The notes beneath the pieces are model-generated. The model was not told the origin of the DNA, ran no database searches, and saw only the letters and a program-made list of their open reading frames with translations. A stretch of DNA of 64,000 bases from Atrichornis clamosus (lineage: Eukaryota; Chordata; Aves; Passeriformes; Menuridae), in the NCBI GenBank assembly GCA_013400975.1, contig WBMZ01004779.1:124001-188000 (forward strand). The letters run 5' to 3'. How positions within the stretch are numbered: position 1 is the stretch's first letter; every line of letters begins with the position of its first letter. The position numbers were made by a program, and so were the translations under genes. Shown here piece by piece: positions 12,223 to 25,600 of the stretch.

Positions 12223-15000
12223 GTGATTTGTTTAGAGAGAGGGAGATGAAAGTATATTCTTATTTACTTTTACTCTTCATCTTTCTGTTCTGCTACTCCT
12301 TGTGTTTCATTCTCTGAACAAAAATGCTCCGCGAATGACACCTCCTACTCTATATACCTTCTTCCCTCCAGAGGCCCATAGAGACAGGACAATTTTTATT
12401 ATCTTCACAAGCACCTTGTTGTTTTCCAGTAGGTGATGCCAAAACACATCCTAGAAGGAGAATCAACACTTGTTCCATCATGGGGAAAATGAGGCATGGG
12501 AAAAGACCTGTCCCAGGATGCTCTAGAGACCAGAGGCAGCCTCTGCTTTCACCATGCAGCAGCACAGATATCCCAGTTAGTTTGAAAGCATCCTTACAAA
12601 TAGGATAGAAATCATCACCAATGAGTGAATATAAGTGCCAGAGATCCAACTCAACAGCTTAATAAATTTTAAAATGTATCAGTCCTTGAGGCCTTTCCAG
12701 CCTTTTCCTTCCATCTTCTGCTTTTTCCAGCTCTGTGTTACTGGAGCGGCTAAAACCAAGCTGCTCCCATGGCACTCATCTGTTCCAGACTGCGATTTTG
12801 TTCTCTGCTAAAATATGATGCACATGACTAAAAGCAAAAGAGTCACCGCAGTTGAGAGCTGCCACAATTTCCCATGGCTTTCCTGATCTCATGCACCTTT
12901 TTCACCCACCACAGACAGGAGCAAAGACAGCTCCCAGTGTGGGAATTGAGTGAAAAGCCAGCCAGAGGCCTGCAGGAACTCTATACCTCTCCGTCATATC
13001 CAGATCCTCTAACTACTCCCCAGGCTCAGCCACTTCCTTCTGCTAGATCAGTCCTCAGCAACTGCTAATCAGGCTGAAGTCCATTCTTCCCTTCCCACAT
13101 ACCCTTATTTCCTCAACAAAATCCTCATTCCTCTCTTGCCCTCAAGTTCAGCAATGCTCTCAGCAAGTGGATTTTCCCAGTGACTGATCTGAATCATCTT
13201 CTTCCTCCTCCCTGCCCTTTCTTCAGACTCACAGTTTTTTCTCGCAGTACCAGCTCTGATGCTTGAGCTTTACAGGTGTGAACACTGAGGCAAAAGCAAA
13301 TTTTATACTCAGACACTCAAATATTTGCAGGCTACAAATTTCCAGCCATCCAGCCATCCATCTGCAAACAATATGTGCAAATACGCTGTTCCAAATTCAC
13401 GCTGCTGTGGTCACGTATGGGGAAAGTGCAGCATCGCCAGCTGATGCACACAGTGAGTTGCCACAACATGAATTGCAAACAGCTTTAAGGAATTGTTCAA
13501 TTAACAGCTTCAGGCCAAGAACTACAGACTGACAAAAGTTTGCTATTAAATGCAAGCACTGAATAAATATATGAATTTTGCTATTTCTTTGCAAAGGGAA
13601 AAAAAAGGAGGAAAAGCCTGGAATAAATTCTGCACTATAATTATTTCCTCTTTGTCCCTTCCCACATCTTCTCTCCTGTCCCCTGTTGAGACACGTAATT
13701 TGCAGTTTTGGTCCCTTCACCCTTCCAGAATTCTCCCAAACTCCTGAAATTAGTTTCTTTCTGAATGTCTAAAACACAATTTCATTTAGAGAACATCACA
13801 GAAATTGGACTGAGCCATCTGGTTCCTAGAAGAAAAAGAAAATTATTTCCTTTATGCTTCTGCCTATGGTTTGTGGGTCACCAAATTGAGATTATTCAGG
13901 CACAAAAGCATGTAAGGATGTTATTTTTAGAAGAACACACACAGATTTCTTTTTTAGGATAATTAACAGGCTAATATTAAAACAAACAAAAGGAACAACC
14001 AAAGTCCAGCTGCAAACTTCCATAGAGATGGAGCTATTCCTCCAAGAAGGGCTGTCCTTGCTCAGAAATCCTGGTGGAAACTCCTGTTCATCACTGTGGG
14101 TGCTGTGCAGCCAGCGGGGCTGGGAGGACACAGTGGAACCTGCAGCACCCTGGTAGCTGCCTTCTCCCGTGTCTCTGCTGAAGGAGAGGAACACAAGTGC
14201 AACACAAACACCTAAAATGTTGATAGTGTGTCCAGGGGCCCTAGTCCTCGAGAGGATCATGCATGCTACAATGATCCAAAATACTGAAAAACACAGTCTA
14301 GTCACTGTCCAAGTTACAGTCTATGCAACATCCCTGCCCTTCACGGGGAGAAATATGAGCCTGTCCATCAAAATATCTGTGAGGGACTAAAGAAGGATGG
14401 GGAAGAGAAGAGCTCACGCATTTGGGGTTTCCTCCTTTAGTACAGTCAGGGGTTTTCATCCAATTCCTTATTTTTTCATTATGAAAATGAGCACGAGTCC
14501 CAGGATCTGCCTGTGTTGCTCTGCAGTCAGTGCCATTTTTCTGTTCCCCAGTGATAGCACTGGGTGTCTCCATGCCCAGTTAGAAGACCACTTTAAAAGC
14601 CAGGACCACTGTCCAAAACCAGGTCAAGCAGCCACCATCCTTTGGCTCAATGGGAGTGGGAAGACAGTCTGTGGAGCTGCTGCATCACCAGCACAAACAG
14701 CTGAAGAGCCTCTGCTAACCTTTTCCCACAGCACCCAAGCTTTGCTCAGGGACACCTACAAGCAACTGCCTTAAACCGAGGGCTGCTGTGGGGCAAAGGC
14801 TCACCCAAGGCTTGGCCACTACAACCAGGCACGCAGCTGGGAGACGGCGCTTTCCATTCCCATTTCCCAAAAGGACATTTAATGTGCTGGAAAGCTTTAT
14901 TTTTCACAACAGAGCCAGAAACAAGAGCACAGGACCGAGACGTGCTCCTGCTCAGAGCTCCTCCTGGATGCAATCGCAGCTGTCAGGAAGCATCAGAGCA
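12223..15000. other. Non-coding DNA, no gene recognised
   Basis: This includes an imperfect 8-bp tandem motif (CCAGCCAT-like, about 13,342-13,362). A 137-codon minus frame (13,892-14,305) contains hydrophobic segments but no family I recognise. It overlaps unrelated frames on the other strand, so it is not called. Confidence 0.65.
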
Positions 15001-15175
15001 GTTGGGCGTCGAGGCCGGCGGCACCTCCCAGTGCGTCCCTGCTCGCGGGGAGCACGGCCCTGGCAGGCACGGCTGCGGGTCTGCCACGCTCCGGGAGCCA
15101 CCACCACGTATCTGTGCCCGAAAGGGCACTCTCACAGGCAACGATAAATCCCAATTCAGCCGCCAAAAAGTGGTG
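15001..15175. other. CpG-rich, GC-rich patch
   Basis: By hand count, 15,001-15,120 is about 75% G+C, with about 14 CpG dinucleotides between 15,001 and 15,121. The surrounding DNA is nearly free of CpG. The density stays slightly raised to about 15,173, then drops into an A-rich, purine-heavy stretch. The patch is too short for a classical CpG island. It could be the core of a small island, an unmethylated enhancer or an exon of unknown identity. Plus and minus frames cross it (plus 14,882-15,418, 178 codons) but carry no recognisable domain. Confidence 0.6.
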
Positions 15176-15769
15176 AGGAGGAAAAAAAAGGAAAAAAGTA
15201 CACAAGAGGGGAAAAGGCAGCGGCAAAGGCAGCAGAGCAGCAATCAGTGTTTCTGTGCAGTTGCCTCTAACAGAATGAGGACGGGTGACACACTGTCAAT
15301 AAGCAGCAAAATGTGTCCTCTGCATCGATGGTTCGTAAGGGACAGAGACATTTGCACACACATGAAGGTGGCCACAAAAACACCGGGAGACAGAACCCAA
15401 CCTCAGCTCTGTCAGTAAATATAACGTATGCTTGCAAATATGGAAAGCTGGGAAGGAAAGCAGAATGTGGCCCAAAAAAACTGTGAGACTCAGCTGACCA
15501 CAATTTTTTTTTTTCTTTGTGTAGACAGGCACGTACTAACTAGTGCAAAAAAAAAAAATTACAAACCAAAGCAATTCTTCAAACATAAGGATGAGTCTCC
15601 AACTAATTTTTAGAGCTAGAAATTCTGCTGAAAATTACTAGCAGGTATCACCATGCAATAGTATAGCTTGAAAACCTTCAGCAAAGACCAGGGATGCAAA
15701 AAATATTTAATAGAATTCAAAATGCTCTAACAGTGTTTTGAAAAGCAGTGACTCTTACAGTCGTATGAA
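15176..15769. other. Non-coding DNA with T and A homopolymers
   Basis: Just after the CpG patch the plus strand is purine-rich (about 15,176-15,240, many A and G). A T11 run lies at 15,504-15,514 and an A12 run at 15,547-15,558, about 30 bp apart. They form a weak inverted pair that could fold. No gene was recognised. Confidence 0.65.
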
Positions 15770-15950
15770 AACATTCACGGCTAGTCAAGCTCATATACTT
15801 CAATTAGCACTTTGTTTGCTCCTTAATGACTAATAAATAGTAATTAATGAGTTCCACTCCATATATTACCTTCTTCCCCTCTCATTATTATTATTTATAT
15901 GCTTTGCCCATTAAAACTGGCTAACTAAGCACTTGTAAAGGACATCCCTT
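15770..15950. other. AT-rich block, conserved-element-like
   Basis: A low-repeat AT-rich block with several TAAT/ATTA cores, including TAATTAATGA at 15,841 and repeated ATT units at about 15,884-15,897. Complexity is high for its AT content and no frame is open for long. This resembles vertebrate conserved non-coding elements in texture. Conservation cannot be judged from one sequence, so this is an inference. Confidence 0.3.
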
Positions 15951-17797
15951 CTTCAGCTGATAGGGGGAAAAGTAGTAAAATATAAATATGTATTAGCACC
16001 CTAATCAAAACAGAGATGATAGTGATGCTCACATCCAGGAATAAGCTGTTTCAGAGGGGTTATCCAACTGCCACACAAACCACAAGATCATGGCTGTTGT
16101 GTACAGGTGTAATGTCCTGGGCAAAGGAACTATAATACATCATCCTGCATCTTCTCCTTGCACATCTTGCCTGGAGCAGGCTCTGTGCTGCAGGCAGGAG
16201 GCTGCATCCAAGTCTGCAGTGAGGCACAGCAGTGAGCTTGTGCTAGTTGGTGTTACCTCTGAGCTCCTGCCTGACAAGCTGACCCAGTGGCTGTCCACAC
16301 ACCTCCCTCCATGTGCTCCAGTGCATCCATCCTGATCTCCTTCTAAGCTGAATTGCATAGAGGAGAAAGGTTTAATGAAAGAAGAGAAAGAGAATTCAAT
16401 GAGATATAAGTTCAGTGGCTCAAACTTTGAGAAGATCCTGATCAACAACGATCTCACACCTCAGCTTCTTTAGTATCACCCTGAGAGCAACACACTTCAG
16501 GACACTGAGACACCCTGGTGTGTACCTGTGTCCCCTTTAGCATCCCTGACCAAAGACAAGGCTCCAGGACAGACAACACATTATTCCAAGTATAACCCAG
16601 AGTAAAGTACAACCCTGCTCTGCTTGGGCAGGGCCAGAGGGGCAGCCCAAGAGGACGTCTTCAGTCCTGCAAAGGTAGAAAGCCGTGTTCTGGTGGAGTG
16701 CTACTGCCACCAGGCAAGGTGGGCTCAAGGCTCTCGGGACGGCAGCGAAAGCAAATGCATTGAGGTGGGACACGGTACAAATACGATTGAACAGTTGAAC
16801 AAAGACTCAAACCTCTGCAAGGGTCTCTCTCCAGTCTCCTTGAGAAGGGCTGTGATAGGCGATGTATGCCCAATACTGAAATCTCCCTGACTACTCTCAC
16901 GTTTACCTCCTTCACCTTGCATTCCTTTTAGATACAGCTCCAGAGCCTCAAAGTCAGCCCTGACATAAAACACATATATTCAGATTGGATACTATTACAG
17001 TGGCAGTGTGAAAGCTTTCAAGTCATTAAACCTGCCCTGCTGATCTTTATCATTTTATATACTACAGCCATGCTAACAAGTGGATGGCAAAGTCATGTTA
17101 ACTGGGCAATTTGCATTTCTCCTCCTCAGCACATATGCATCATGCAGATCCCAAAAGCCTGCAGAAGGATAGTGGTGGGATGCTCTGCCCCAAAAACAAC
17201 CCCATGCAATCAGATTTCTGCATCTGCATGTGTACAAGGCAGAGACTGAAACCAAAGACAAGAAAAATACAGACAAAAAGCAGTCAAGGAATGCAACAAG
17301 AGATTATGTGACTTTTCTGTGGTGGTATGCTGAAGAGTGTTCATGTCTCATTCCCTCTCTGCTCGATGGCAGGAAGGGACTCTGCCAGGTCACTTCACAG
17401 GAAAGCTCACCATGAATGGGAGCCAGCCTGGAGCCCAGATGGGGAGCTCAGAGCTTACTGACCTGAAGACCATACTGGGTCAGGCTGGAAGAAGCAATCC
17501 AAAAAGCATGGCCCTGCTCCTAAAAATAAATCCTAAAAAAAAAAAATTCATTCTTGGAAGAAAAGCAGTTTCTTGCTGTCACTTTTTGATTTGTCCTCAC
17601 ATTTGAAGTGTGTCCAACATTCAAGTACCACCTTCTCTGTGAAGTGAGTGTATCTGCACCATCATCTCCTCTGTGCCCAGCTCCCTGCCTTGCAAGAAGG
17701 CATGTGGAAGCAAGACAGGCAGGACATGTCCTTTAAGAGGGTCATTTCCCTGCCCCCTATTAATGATAACCAAGTCCCTGGTGCACAGAGCAAGGCT
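15951..17797. other. Non-coding DNA, no gene recognised
   Basis: Unique-looking sequence with an A12 run at 17,535-17,546. Open frames are at most 105 codons (minus, 16,140-16,457) and lack domains. No transposon was recognised. Confidence 0.65.
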
Positions 17798-17809
17798 GTC
17801 ATCTAGTGG
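17798..17809 (-). promoter_or_regulatory. CTCF-like motif (minus orientation)
   Basis: The minus strand reads CCACTAGATGAC, matching the CTCF core consensus CCASYAGRKGGC at 11 of 12 positions, with a mismatch at the penultimate G. A 12-bp degenerate motif is expected by chance now and then in 64 kb, so occupancy is uncertain. Confidence 0.3.
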
Positions 17810-20800
17810 CAAGCAAGAAGCCCGCAATTAAATCTCTCATTAAGAGACCAGCAAACCCAGAGCTGTGGAATGTTATGAAACTCCACAAGATCTTTGCCAT
17901 CCTCACCTCTCTTGTCTCCCTGGAGACCTGTGCATGGCAAAGACAGTAAGTCCTTTTGGCATTACTTCTGCGAAGAGAATTAATCTTTTAGTACTGTCTG
18001 ATTGTGAAAATTTAGATTCATCTCCAAGTTTGTCACTGCCTTTGAAACCAAGAGGCAATTCTCCTTGGGCTGGGGGCAAGCAGAGGTGCTATCCTGCAGA
18101 TCTCCCCTTGGAAAGACCAGCCGGCACACACAGCTTTAAGTTGTTCTGTACAGTCCCTCTCTCGAGGCACAAACTGCCACATCCAACCAAGAATATCCTA
18201 GCTCAATGATTTGCAAAACAACAAAAATGAAGGGAGGAAATAGGGAATTTTCCCTCATCCCAACCTCTGCTCACGCCACAGGCAATACTCCAGTCATTGA
18301 ATCAGTGTCTGCTGCTGCACCTTAATGCAGTAACTCCTCTGGTGGAGCAACAGCCAGAGCTCACTTAGCAAACCCCACTGCTTCCAAATTCACATCAGCT
18401 GCTTTAGAGGCTGCTGTTGCTCCACAGGACAACTTCTTTGAGAGGATGTTTTTTTAGCAGAAATTCTGTGTCACTATTTCCAGTCTCTAGCACAGACAGA
18501 TTACCATTGCCTTCGGTACAGGAAGGACAGTTTCACATCCTCTCCTATTTTATATAGTCAGATATACCTAGAATCACTCCCAAAAATCACCTCCCTACCC
18601 TTCCAGGTCACACCGTGGTTATATTATAACGTGAGGAGTCCACAGGTGCTAGGAACAGAGGGAACCACATTTCAGGAGGTCACACAGCTGGGGTTTTTGG
18701 TTTTTTGCTGTTGTTGTTGTTTGTTTTTAATTACAAGCTCCAGAGAACATCTGTGAGACCCAGGCACAGGTCCAGTTTCCAAGAGATCTCCTAGCTCTGG
18801 CCCTTGGCAAGATGCAGGATACCTGACCTGAGAATACAGCAGGAAAAACTCAGGAGACAAAGGATAGGGGTGCGATGGGAACCCAAGGCTGACTACTCTG
18901 CACTTTTCATCATCTCCACTCTCACAAACATCAAAAGCTGCTGAGACATCTCACATGATCCAAATTGCCAAGCAGCTTTAACCTACACCAAGTGTAGGAT
19001 CTCACATGGCACCACCTGGAGTTAATGTATGAGCCCAAGCCTGGGTGTTGAATCTCATGTGGAATCACTCAGGACACCTTTCTTATTTCCTATGTTTATT
19101 GTCCTCCAGCCCTTTACCCTCTCTCATAGCCAGTCTTCTCTCTTTTCCTTATTCTGTTTAACCAGCATTTCTTTCTCTCCCTCAGCTGATTCTGAGTCAC
19201 CAGTGCAAACATAAAAGGAAGGTTTGTGTCTTGGCCAGTCCTGAGAAATATAAGGAGCACAGATATTTACCCATTTTTACTTAGAACACACTAATTAGTA
19301 GGTGTTTAAATCAGAACCACAGGCTATTAAACCTGATTTCTAAGCCACAGTTGTAAAAAATTGGAAGATAAAAAATGGAAATTCTGAATAATATTAAGGG
19401 CTTCACCTCATCTAAAGGCTTCCCAGTACTGTGGGGAGAACAGGCTTTGCTCTCAGTCTCATTCCTGCTAAGTGTCCACTTGCAAGGAGAGTTCTTACAT
19501 TATAACCATGGACATAAACCCTGAATTTAGGTTTTAAAAGCGATTAGCTACACTTATGATTATATTTTAGAGTGAGTTTGTACCCAGTTATCTACTGAGA
19601 CAAAGAGACACACTTCCCTTTCTCCGTTAGTCGCTGCTTTCCCTTGGTGCAGGGATTGTGCATCTGTGGTATTTTCTCTGTGATTAAACTGTGGCACTGA
19701 AGGCCAAAGTCAGAAACATCACTGAAACTCATAACTTTGCACAACCTTCGCACAAACTGATTACTTGCAAGTCTAATGTTTTTAACTTTCTATCTTGTTA
19801 ACCACTCAGGACCTCTGCTGAAGAGCACCTGAGTGCAAAGTCTCCCTGTGTGTGTCCCCCACTCAGACATCCAGCCCAGCAACCTTTTTAAAACTGATCA
19901 AAAACTTTTCAGCAGCATCAATTTTTTTTTTCTAAAATAAAGCAATTTGTTTCCCCCTCCAAAGAAATATCTACCACCGCTGAGCAAAAAACTTTACATT
20001 CAGGCTCATGAAAGTAATGCAAAAAAGAAGTGGACCATTTCTGTGGAAAATACCAACCAAGCCACATCTCCCCAATCTACCACTGTCATTCTCTTTTGGA
20101 AGAGAATTACCATCCAGCTCCAGTCATTTTGTCCCTGTCAGGTCAAATTGGATCAGCTCAACGAGCACTGCTTTTATTTGTGGTCATGTTTGAAACAGAT
20201 AAATCAGGCCAGACATCAATGGAAAAATCCCAATCAAGTGAGTGTCTCAGAAGAAAAGTGTGTGTTATTGCAGGGCAGCAGCGTTTGAACAGATCAGCAG
20301 GTTTATTGCTTCTTACACAGAACGGTGGATGTGTGTTCACTGAAGTGGGAGCAGTGGGGTGTCCTCTTAGCCACAGGAGGGAGAGATCTTCAGCTCTCCA
20401 CCCCGGGAATGCTGAGCAGCAATGACTGCAGGAAGAGTCTGCCAATCCCACTGCAGGGCAAACTCAAAGAGTCATCAGGTCCTCACAAGGGAGCAAATAA
20501 CATTTAGCCCTGTTCTTGTACCTGGTATCACTAACTCTGCTTTCACACGTGGCCCTGACTGGACCTTTAAAGGACTGCACCTCTCTCTATGGAAAGCACA
20601 CTGCACATTATGAAGAGAGGTCCCTGTGGCTCTGTGTGTGAGGGGGATGATGATGGGAACAAGAACTGGTTCCACTTGATGACTGCAGTTTTCTTATCAG
20701 ATAGCCTCCTGTCCCTAGGCATTCTGTCCTCAATCAAATTAAGAGACAATGGACTGAACAAAACCATACAGTTAAAAGAGCGCTTTTCTGGTGAACATAA

Positions 20801-22641
20801 TTTACCTGGTGCCTCAATCTGTGGAGCTCAAGAGTGTCCAAGATCACAGTGCAGAAGGTTTCGTAGATTCTTTCAAAACCTCAGTGTTTCAAATGATAGA
20901 TTTATCTGCTTTGCCTCCTGTGACTGGAAAATCACATCAGGCTCTCAGTGCTGTGACTGCAGAGCACTTGGTGGTCACTTGCTGGGGTGAGGCTGACATT
21001 CCCTCTACAGTAGGTAAGACCATTCATTTACAAGGTGCTTCTAAAGACCTCTGCAACTCCATAAAGAAACAGTTTTCAAGCTCTTCTGGACATCACCTGA
21101 CCAGCTAAACCATGAGTCCTGAGAGCTCTGGTAGATCACCTCTGGTGTGCACTCCCAGCTTTAAAAACACAAACACATTTCCTAACCCAATGTGACTGGA
21201 GCGGGCCGAGCTACACACTATTTCTGGAAACATGCCTTGAGCAATACTTTCATTAATCTACAGCTGTTTGAGCAAATTATTAAGGCTACAAAGCTACAGA
21301 TCTTTTCCCTTTAAATCAGACATAATTGCAAGTGAATATTTCTTGTGGGCTTTGAAAGTCTGCTCCTGGAGCAGGAAATGTGTAACAGCCACTCAAAGCA
21401 CAATTTATGGCTGGATTTTAAACCTAAGTAAACAATGCAAGCATCCTACATGCAAATATAACTGGAGCATCAGCCTTAGACACTCAGCAGATGGTCTTCT
21501 CTGTACCTTTACGCTTAAACACCTGTGGTACAGCACTCCAGCCAGCTCTAAATCCCACCAGATTCATCTCCAGGGCCTTCCCGTGTACCAAACGTGCTGA
21601 TATTCATAGCCATGAGATGATGCACTGAGAAGCCCAACAATCCCTCTTTTGTGGCTGGTTTATACCCTACATTGTTTTGGCTTTTCCAGGCATAGGAGAA
21701 AAGGTCTCCTCAGGGCAAAAATTATCCCTTATTACATTTTAATATAGCAGCTGGCACCATGGAGACTTAGTCTGAAATTTCTGGGCACCTCAACTCTGAA
21801 GAGGATATAGGTTCCTTAACAGTGGCAGGAGGGTCTCCAGGGAGCTGATAAGAAGTGACACTTGGGGAACCCAGCAGCCCCCCCCAGAAAGCAGAAAGCC
21901 TCTAATGTCTCAGCTAAGGGCAACAACCAGTTCCCAGAGACTGAGAGAGCCCTGATAGTCTACAATTCACCCTGACTTTGAAGCATTCTGCACCACCCAT
22001 TTACCCATCACAGCTTTGTTCTGGTAAGCCTCATACCACCTGCTTCCAAGAGCTGAAAGGATAGGAATCTCCAGGAGAAGTTCAAGGTTTGGGAGTGACC
22101 TCAGGTCCATCCTGCAGATCCTTTAGTCCTTGTACCTCTCCTGCAAGGCAGCTGCTGTCCACACCACCCAAGCCTTGTCATCTCACACCATCTGCGTTTC
22201 ACCCAAAGGAACCCTCGTCCTTCCTCCTGTATCACACCTCTTCCAACCTAATCCCCCTTTCTTTTCCTGCTTCACACCCAATTCTTGCCTGCCTGGGGTG
22301 ACTTTAATCTCTCCCACACGATGTCACACACAGGCAGTAATCCTTGCTCTTCTGTATCAAACACTGTGGGTGTAATCCTCCGTTCCACATTTCTACAGAA
22401 CTGCCGTCTTTCTCCTGCACCCTTCCCTTTCCCTCTCCTCCCACAGTCACACAGTCGTGGATGCTTGTGCTTAGGGGCATGGAGAGACTGGGACACCACT
22501 CTGATGGGCATGTAGGCTATCTGCCCTTTCCAGCACACTTGCTACAATTACTGCAAGCCCCAAGCAGACGTTTAGAGGAGGTTAAATTCAATGTCAACCC
22601 CTCCCAAAGAAAGCTGAGACTTCCTGTGAACTGCATTGGCA
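17810..22641. other. Non-coding DNA, no gene recognised
   Basis: It holds the GTT-rich patch annotated separately and a T10 run at 19,922-19,931. Open frames reach 133 codons (plus, 20,589-20,990) without a recognisable domain. A pyrimidine-rich stretch at about 22,130-22,450 yields several overlapping Ser/Pro-rich frames, which is a composition effect. Confidence 0.65.
18690..18728 (+). repeat. G/T-rich low-complexity tract with (GTT)n
   Basis: An almost pure G/T tract with T-runs separated by GG, then a run of GTT units around 18,709-18,724. The strand bias is strong (A/C on the minus strand). No parent element was recognised. Confidence 0.85.
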
Positions 22642-22662
22642 AAAATTAAATTAAATTAAATT
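22642..22662 (+). repeat. (TTAAA)n pentanucleotide microsatellite
   Basis: About four uninterrupted TTAAA units follow an A-rich start. This is a simple short tandem repeat and is probably length-polymorphic. Confidence 0.95.
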
Positions 22663-25600
22663 CTATAATCCTCATTTTCGAAAGCAACATAGCCATTTCC
22701 TTGTGGTCCCAGACTGAGTGCTGGGGGCTGTGGCTGTTGCTCTGCAGAAGCCCTCCTGGCTGCTCCCCTTTCCCACCGTCAACGCTTGGGAGCTACACAG
22801 CATCAATGGGATTTCTGTGGGGATGAATATCCTCTCTCATCTCTTTATTCTTTTGTCCCTTAGTGCTTGTTCCATCAGAAGTTTTTCCTCTTATGCCATT
22901 TCAGTTCAGCAAGCTGCACACCACCCCAGCCCAGGGATCAATGCAGCTGCATCTGCACAGCCCTTCCACAGCACTGCTCAAGCAGGGGCTGCAGACACAA
23001 GGCAAGACACCCACCGAGGGCTGACAGGGCTTTGATGATGTGGGTACAATTCTCTCCCTGCTCTTTTGCAAGCCCAGATGACTAATGAAGTATATTACAT
23101 TCTCAGCAAGTGTTTTGTGCTTTCTGTGTCCTATCTGATCCAACTGCTTGCTGCCTAATGAACTGGATGAAAAATATGCCAATGGAGACCTTGATCCAAG
23201 CTTCACTAAATTTGGTGAAGCCATATCAGCTGAGGTTTTGGCCAATAGCTAGTAAATATCCTAATAGTCCAGAAAAAAAAGGTATTTATTCTGATTTCAG
23301 CGATGCTAGCTTAAAACCAGATTGTTTCCACTGGATTAATTCTCTAAGGTAGAGGAGAAAAAAAATGTTCTTACAGTTTTCTACAGCCAGTTTCAATAAG
23401 GCAGGGGAGAATATTGGTTCCTTCTCACAAAGGCGAGTATTCTCAACCTTACTAATCCTTTGAACTCCCCCATGTCACTGGTTATGGTGTGGACAAACAC
23501 ACACAAACATACCCATGTCCTCAAGCCTTGCATGTTGCCAGTGGGAGAAGAGTTCATCACTCTGATCACCTCATTACTGCTGAAAAGAGAAAGGAAAGGT
23601 CTGAACCTGAGACACCTGACATCACAAGAGCTTTCCCTTGCTGTGCCAATTCAAGAGTCTCTCTCACAGTTGACCCTTTTTGACTAAAACAAGATGCATG
23701 AGGCCAAGGGCAACCCATGTAACTTCTGCTTTCGTTACCACCCCAGCGAGTTGGGCTCAAACCTGTGCATTTCCCCAACCAGTCTTCCAGTCCTAGAGAG
23801 CAAAGGATTTCAGGCTTCCAGTAACATCTCTCACTGCTCCTCTGTCAACCTCCTGTTTGAGCGACCTGCTCAGCAAGGCCAACACTGGCATCACCCCATA
23901 AAATTAGTTCCAATTCAGATGAGGCTTTCACTGGTATGCTACTGTGAGGTGTGATCATGGAGACAAGGCTGGCAGGATCAAGTGAAGATCTCAGTCAAGT
24001 TCCAGACTCTTGTCACTTGCTTTTCCCCTAGGTAAGCATAGACAAAGGCCAAACATTTTCAGAAGAACCTTGCTGAACAAGCAGGAACTTTCTTGACAAA
24101 CAGTCTTTTCACACTTGATTAAGAACATTGTACAGCACCTGGATGCTCTGAATGAGGAAAATAAGCAGCAATTAGATGCTAATGAAACCCTTTAAGATGG
24201 AAGGGAATGAAGATGCAAGCAGAATCTCCTCACAGGTAGGTACCACACAGGAAATCATGAATACAACCTACTGAGATATAAAGGCTCTTCCTATTACTCC
24301 TCCCTCTTAAGACTTGCTGGCTGCTGCTGGTGGGAAGATTGGCCGAAAAGATTCCTCTATAACCCAGGCAGAGCTCAGAAAACTTGTCATTATCCTGAGT
24401 CTTTACCCTTGAGCCCTTCAGCATCACAAATCAGAGCCACAACCCTTACAGTTAAAGATGCATTCACTGCTTTTTTTTTTCTTTAAAAAAAATAACTAGA
24501 AGAGTTATTAGCAAAACCAACTTATAGCACCTGGGCCTGAATGGATCCATGCACCTGAGTAATAGAAGACCAACTCCAAGACCCTGACTTCCACCTCAAT
24601 TGTCCTCCTTTTCCTCTTGCATCTGCCTGTTCCCTCCCACTGCACTAGTGACTGCACTAAACATATAGCAAAATGAAAAACTAAAATTCAAAGTAGCTTC
24701 CCAGCCTCAGCATTAGTTTATTCACTGTAAGATTCTGACTATAAAACTGCAGCCTACTCCTTCTCTCCATGATTTTACATGCTGCCTCCAACACACTTCC
24801 TTTCCCACTCCACCAGAGACTCCACCATCCCTCTTCCATGGGAACCCTCTCACAGCCACCCAACTGCTATTTAAAAGCAGGATTTCACGTGTGGTACCAG
24901 ACATGACTTGCAGCTTGCTCCCCAAGCAGAGTGCTGAGGGTACATGGGCTCCAGACACATCCCCTTCCTGCAATGTGGCGCATCAACAAATCAAACAGGA
25001 CTGACAGTGCTCCAGTGTCTCCCAGCTTTGTCTGAACCCTGGGTGCCCCTCGGGATGGCTCTGCACGAGCCCTTCATCACTGCTGCCTAGGGACTCTTCC
25101 CTTCCTGCTGGGGGAGCGAGGGGTTGAGGCAACGTTTTCTTCAGTGAAGCAAGAGGCACCATTTACTGGTTGTTTCTGATAGGGTCAGCATCTGCTAATG
25201 AGGTAGCATTGTTTCCGACAAGTTCTGCCAGCCTCTTGAAAATGCTATTTTGATCCTTCCTGAGCCCGTACATGCAGCTTTAAAATTGCATGCATGGCTA
25301 AACAGAACCCAGATTCACCCACCTCAGAAAAAAAGAGGAGCTGTCTGCCTTCCTCAGTGCATTGGCTTTTTCAAACTTAATTTCTCTTTCTAGTACATTT
25401 CTTGAAAACCTGACACATCCTCTACATGTTCCTAATAGACAGTCACTTTATATGTCCTGGGGAAATGTTCTTCCGATTTCCTGAAGCATAATCATCAGCA
25501 GAGATGTTCTCTAAAACACATCAGACAGGCACAACATACTGTCCACCCTGCTTTTATGAATTACACTCTCACTGGGGAATGGTACTTAATCTATTTCATT

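Noticed and set aside
14882..15418. 178-codon plus frame across the CpG patch
   Set aside because: GC-rich DNA lowers stop frequency, and frames are open on both strands here. The translation shows no domain and turns into a low-complexity Lys/Arg/Gln-rich stretch after the patch.
22285..22340. Plus-strand GDFN-like tetrapeptide as in LINE endonucleases
   Set aside because: The resemblance is limited to a few residues, and no other endonuclease motif could be traced upstream or downstream in the pyrimidine-rich DNA.
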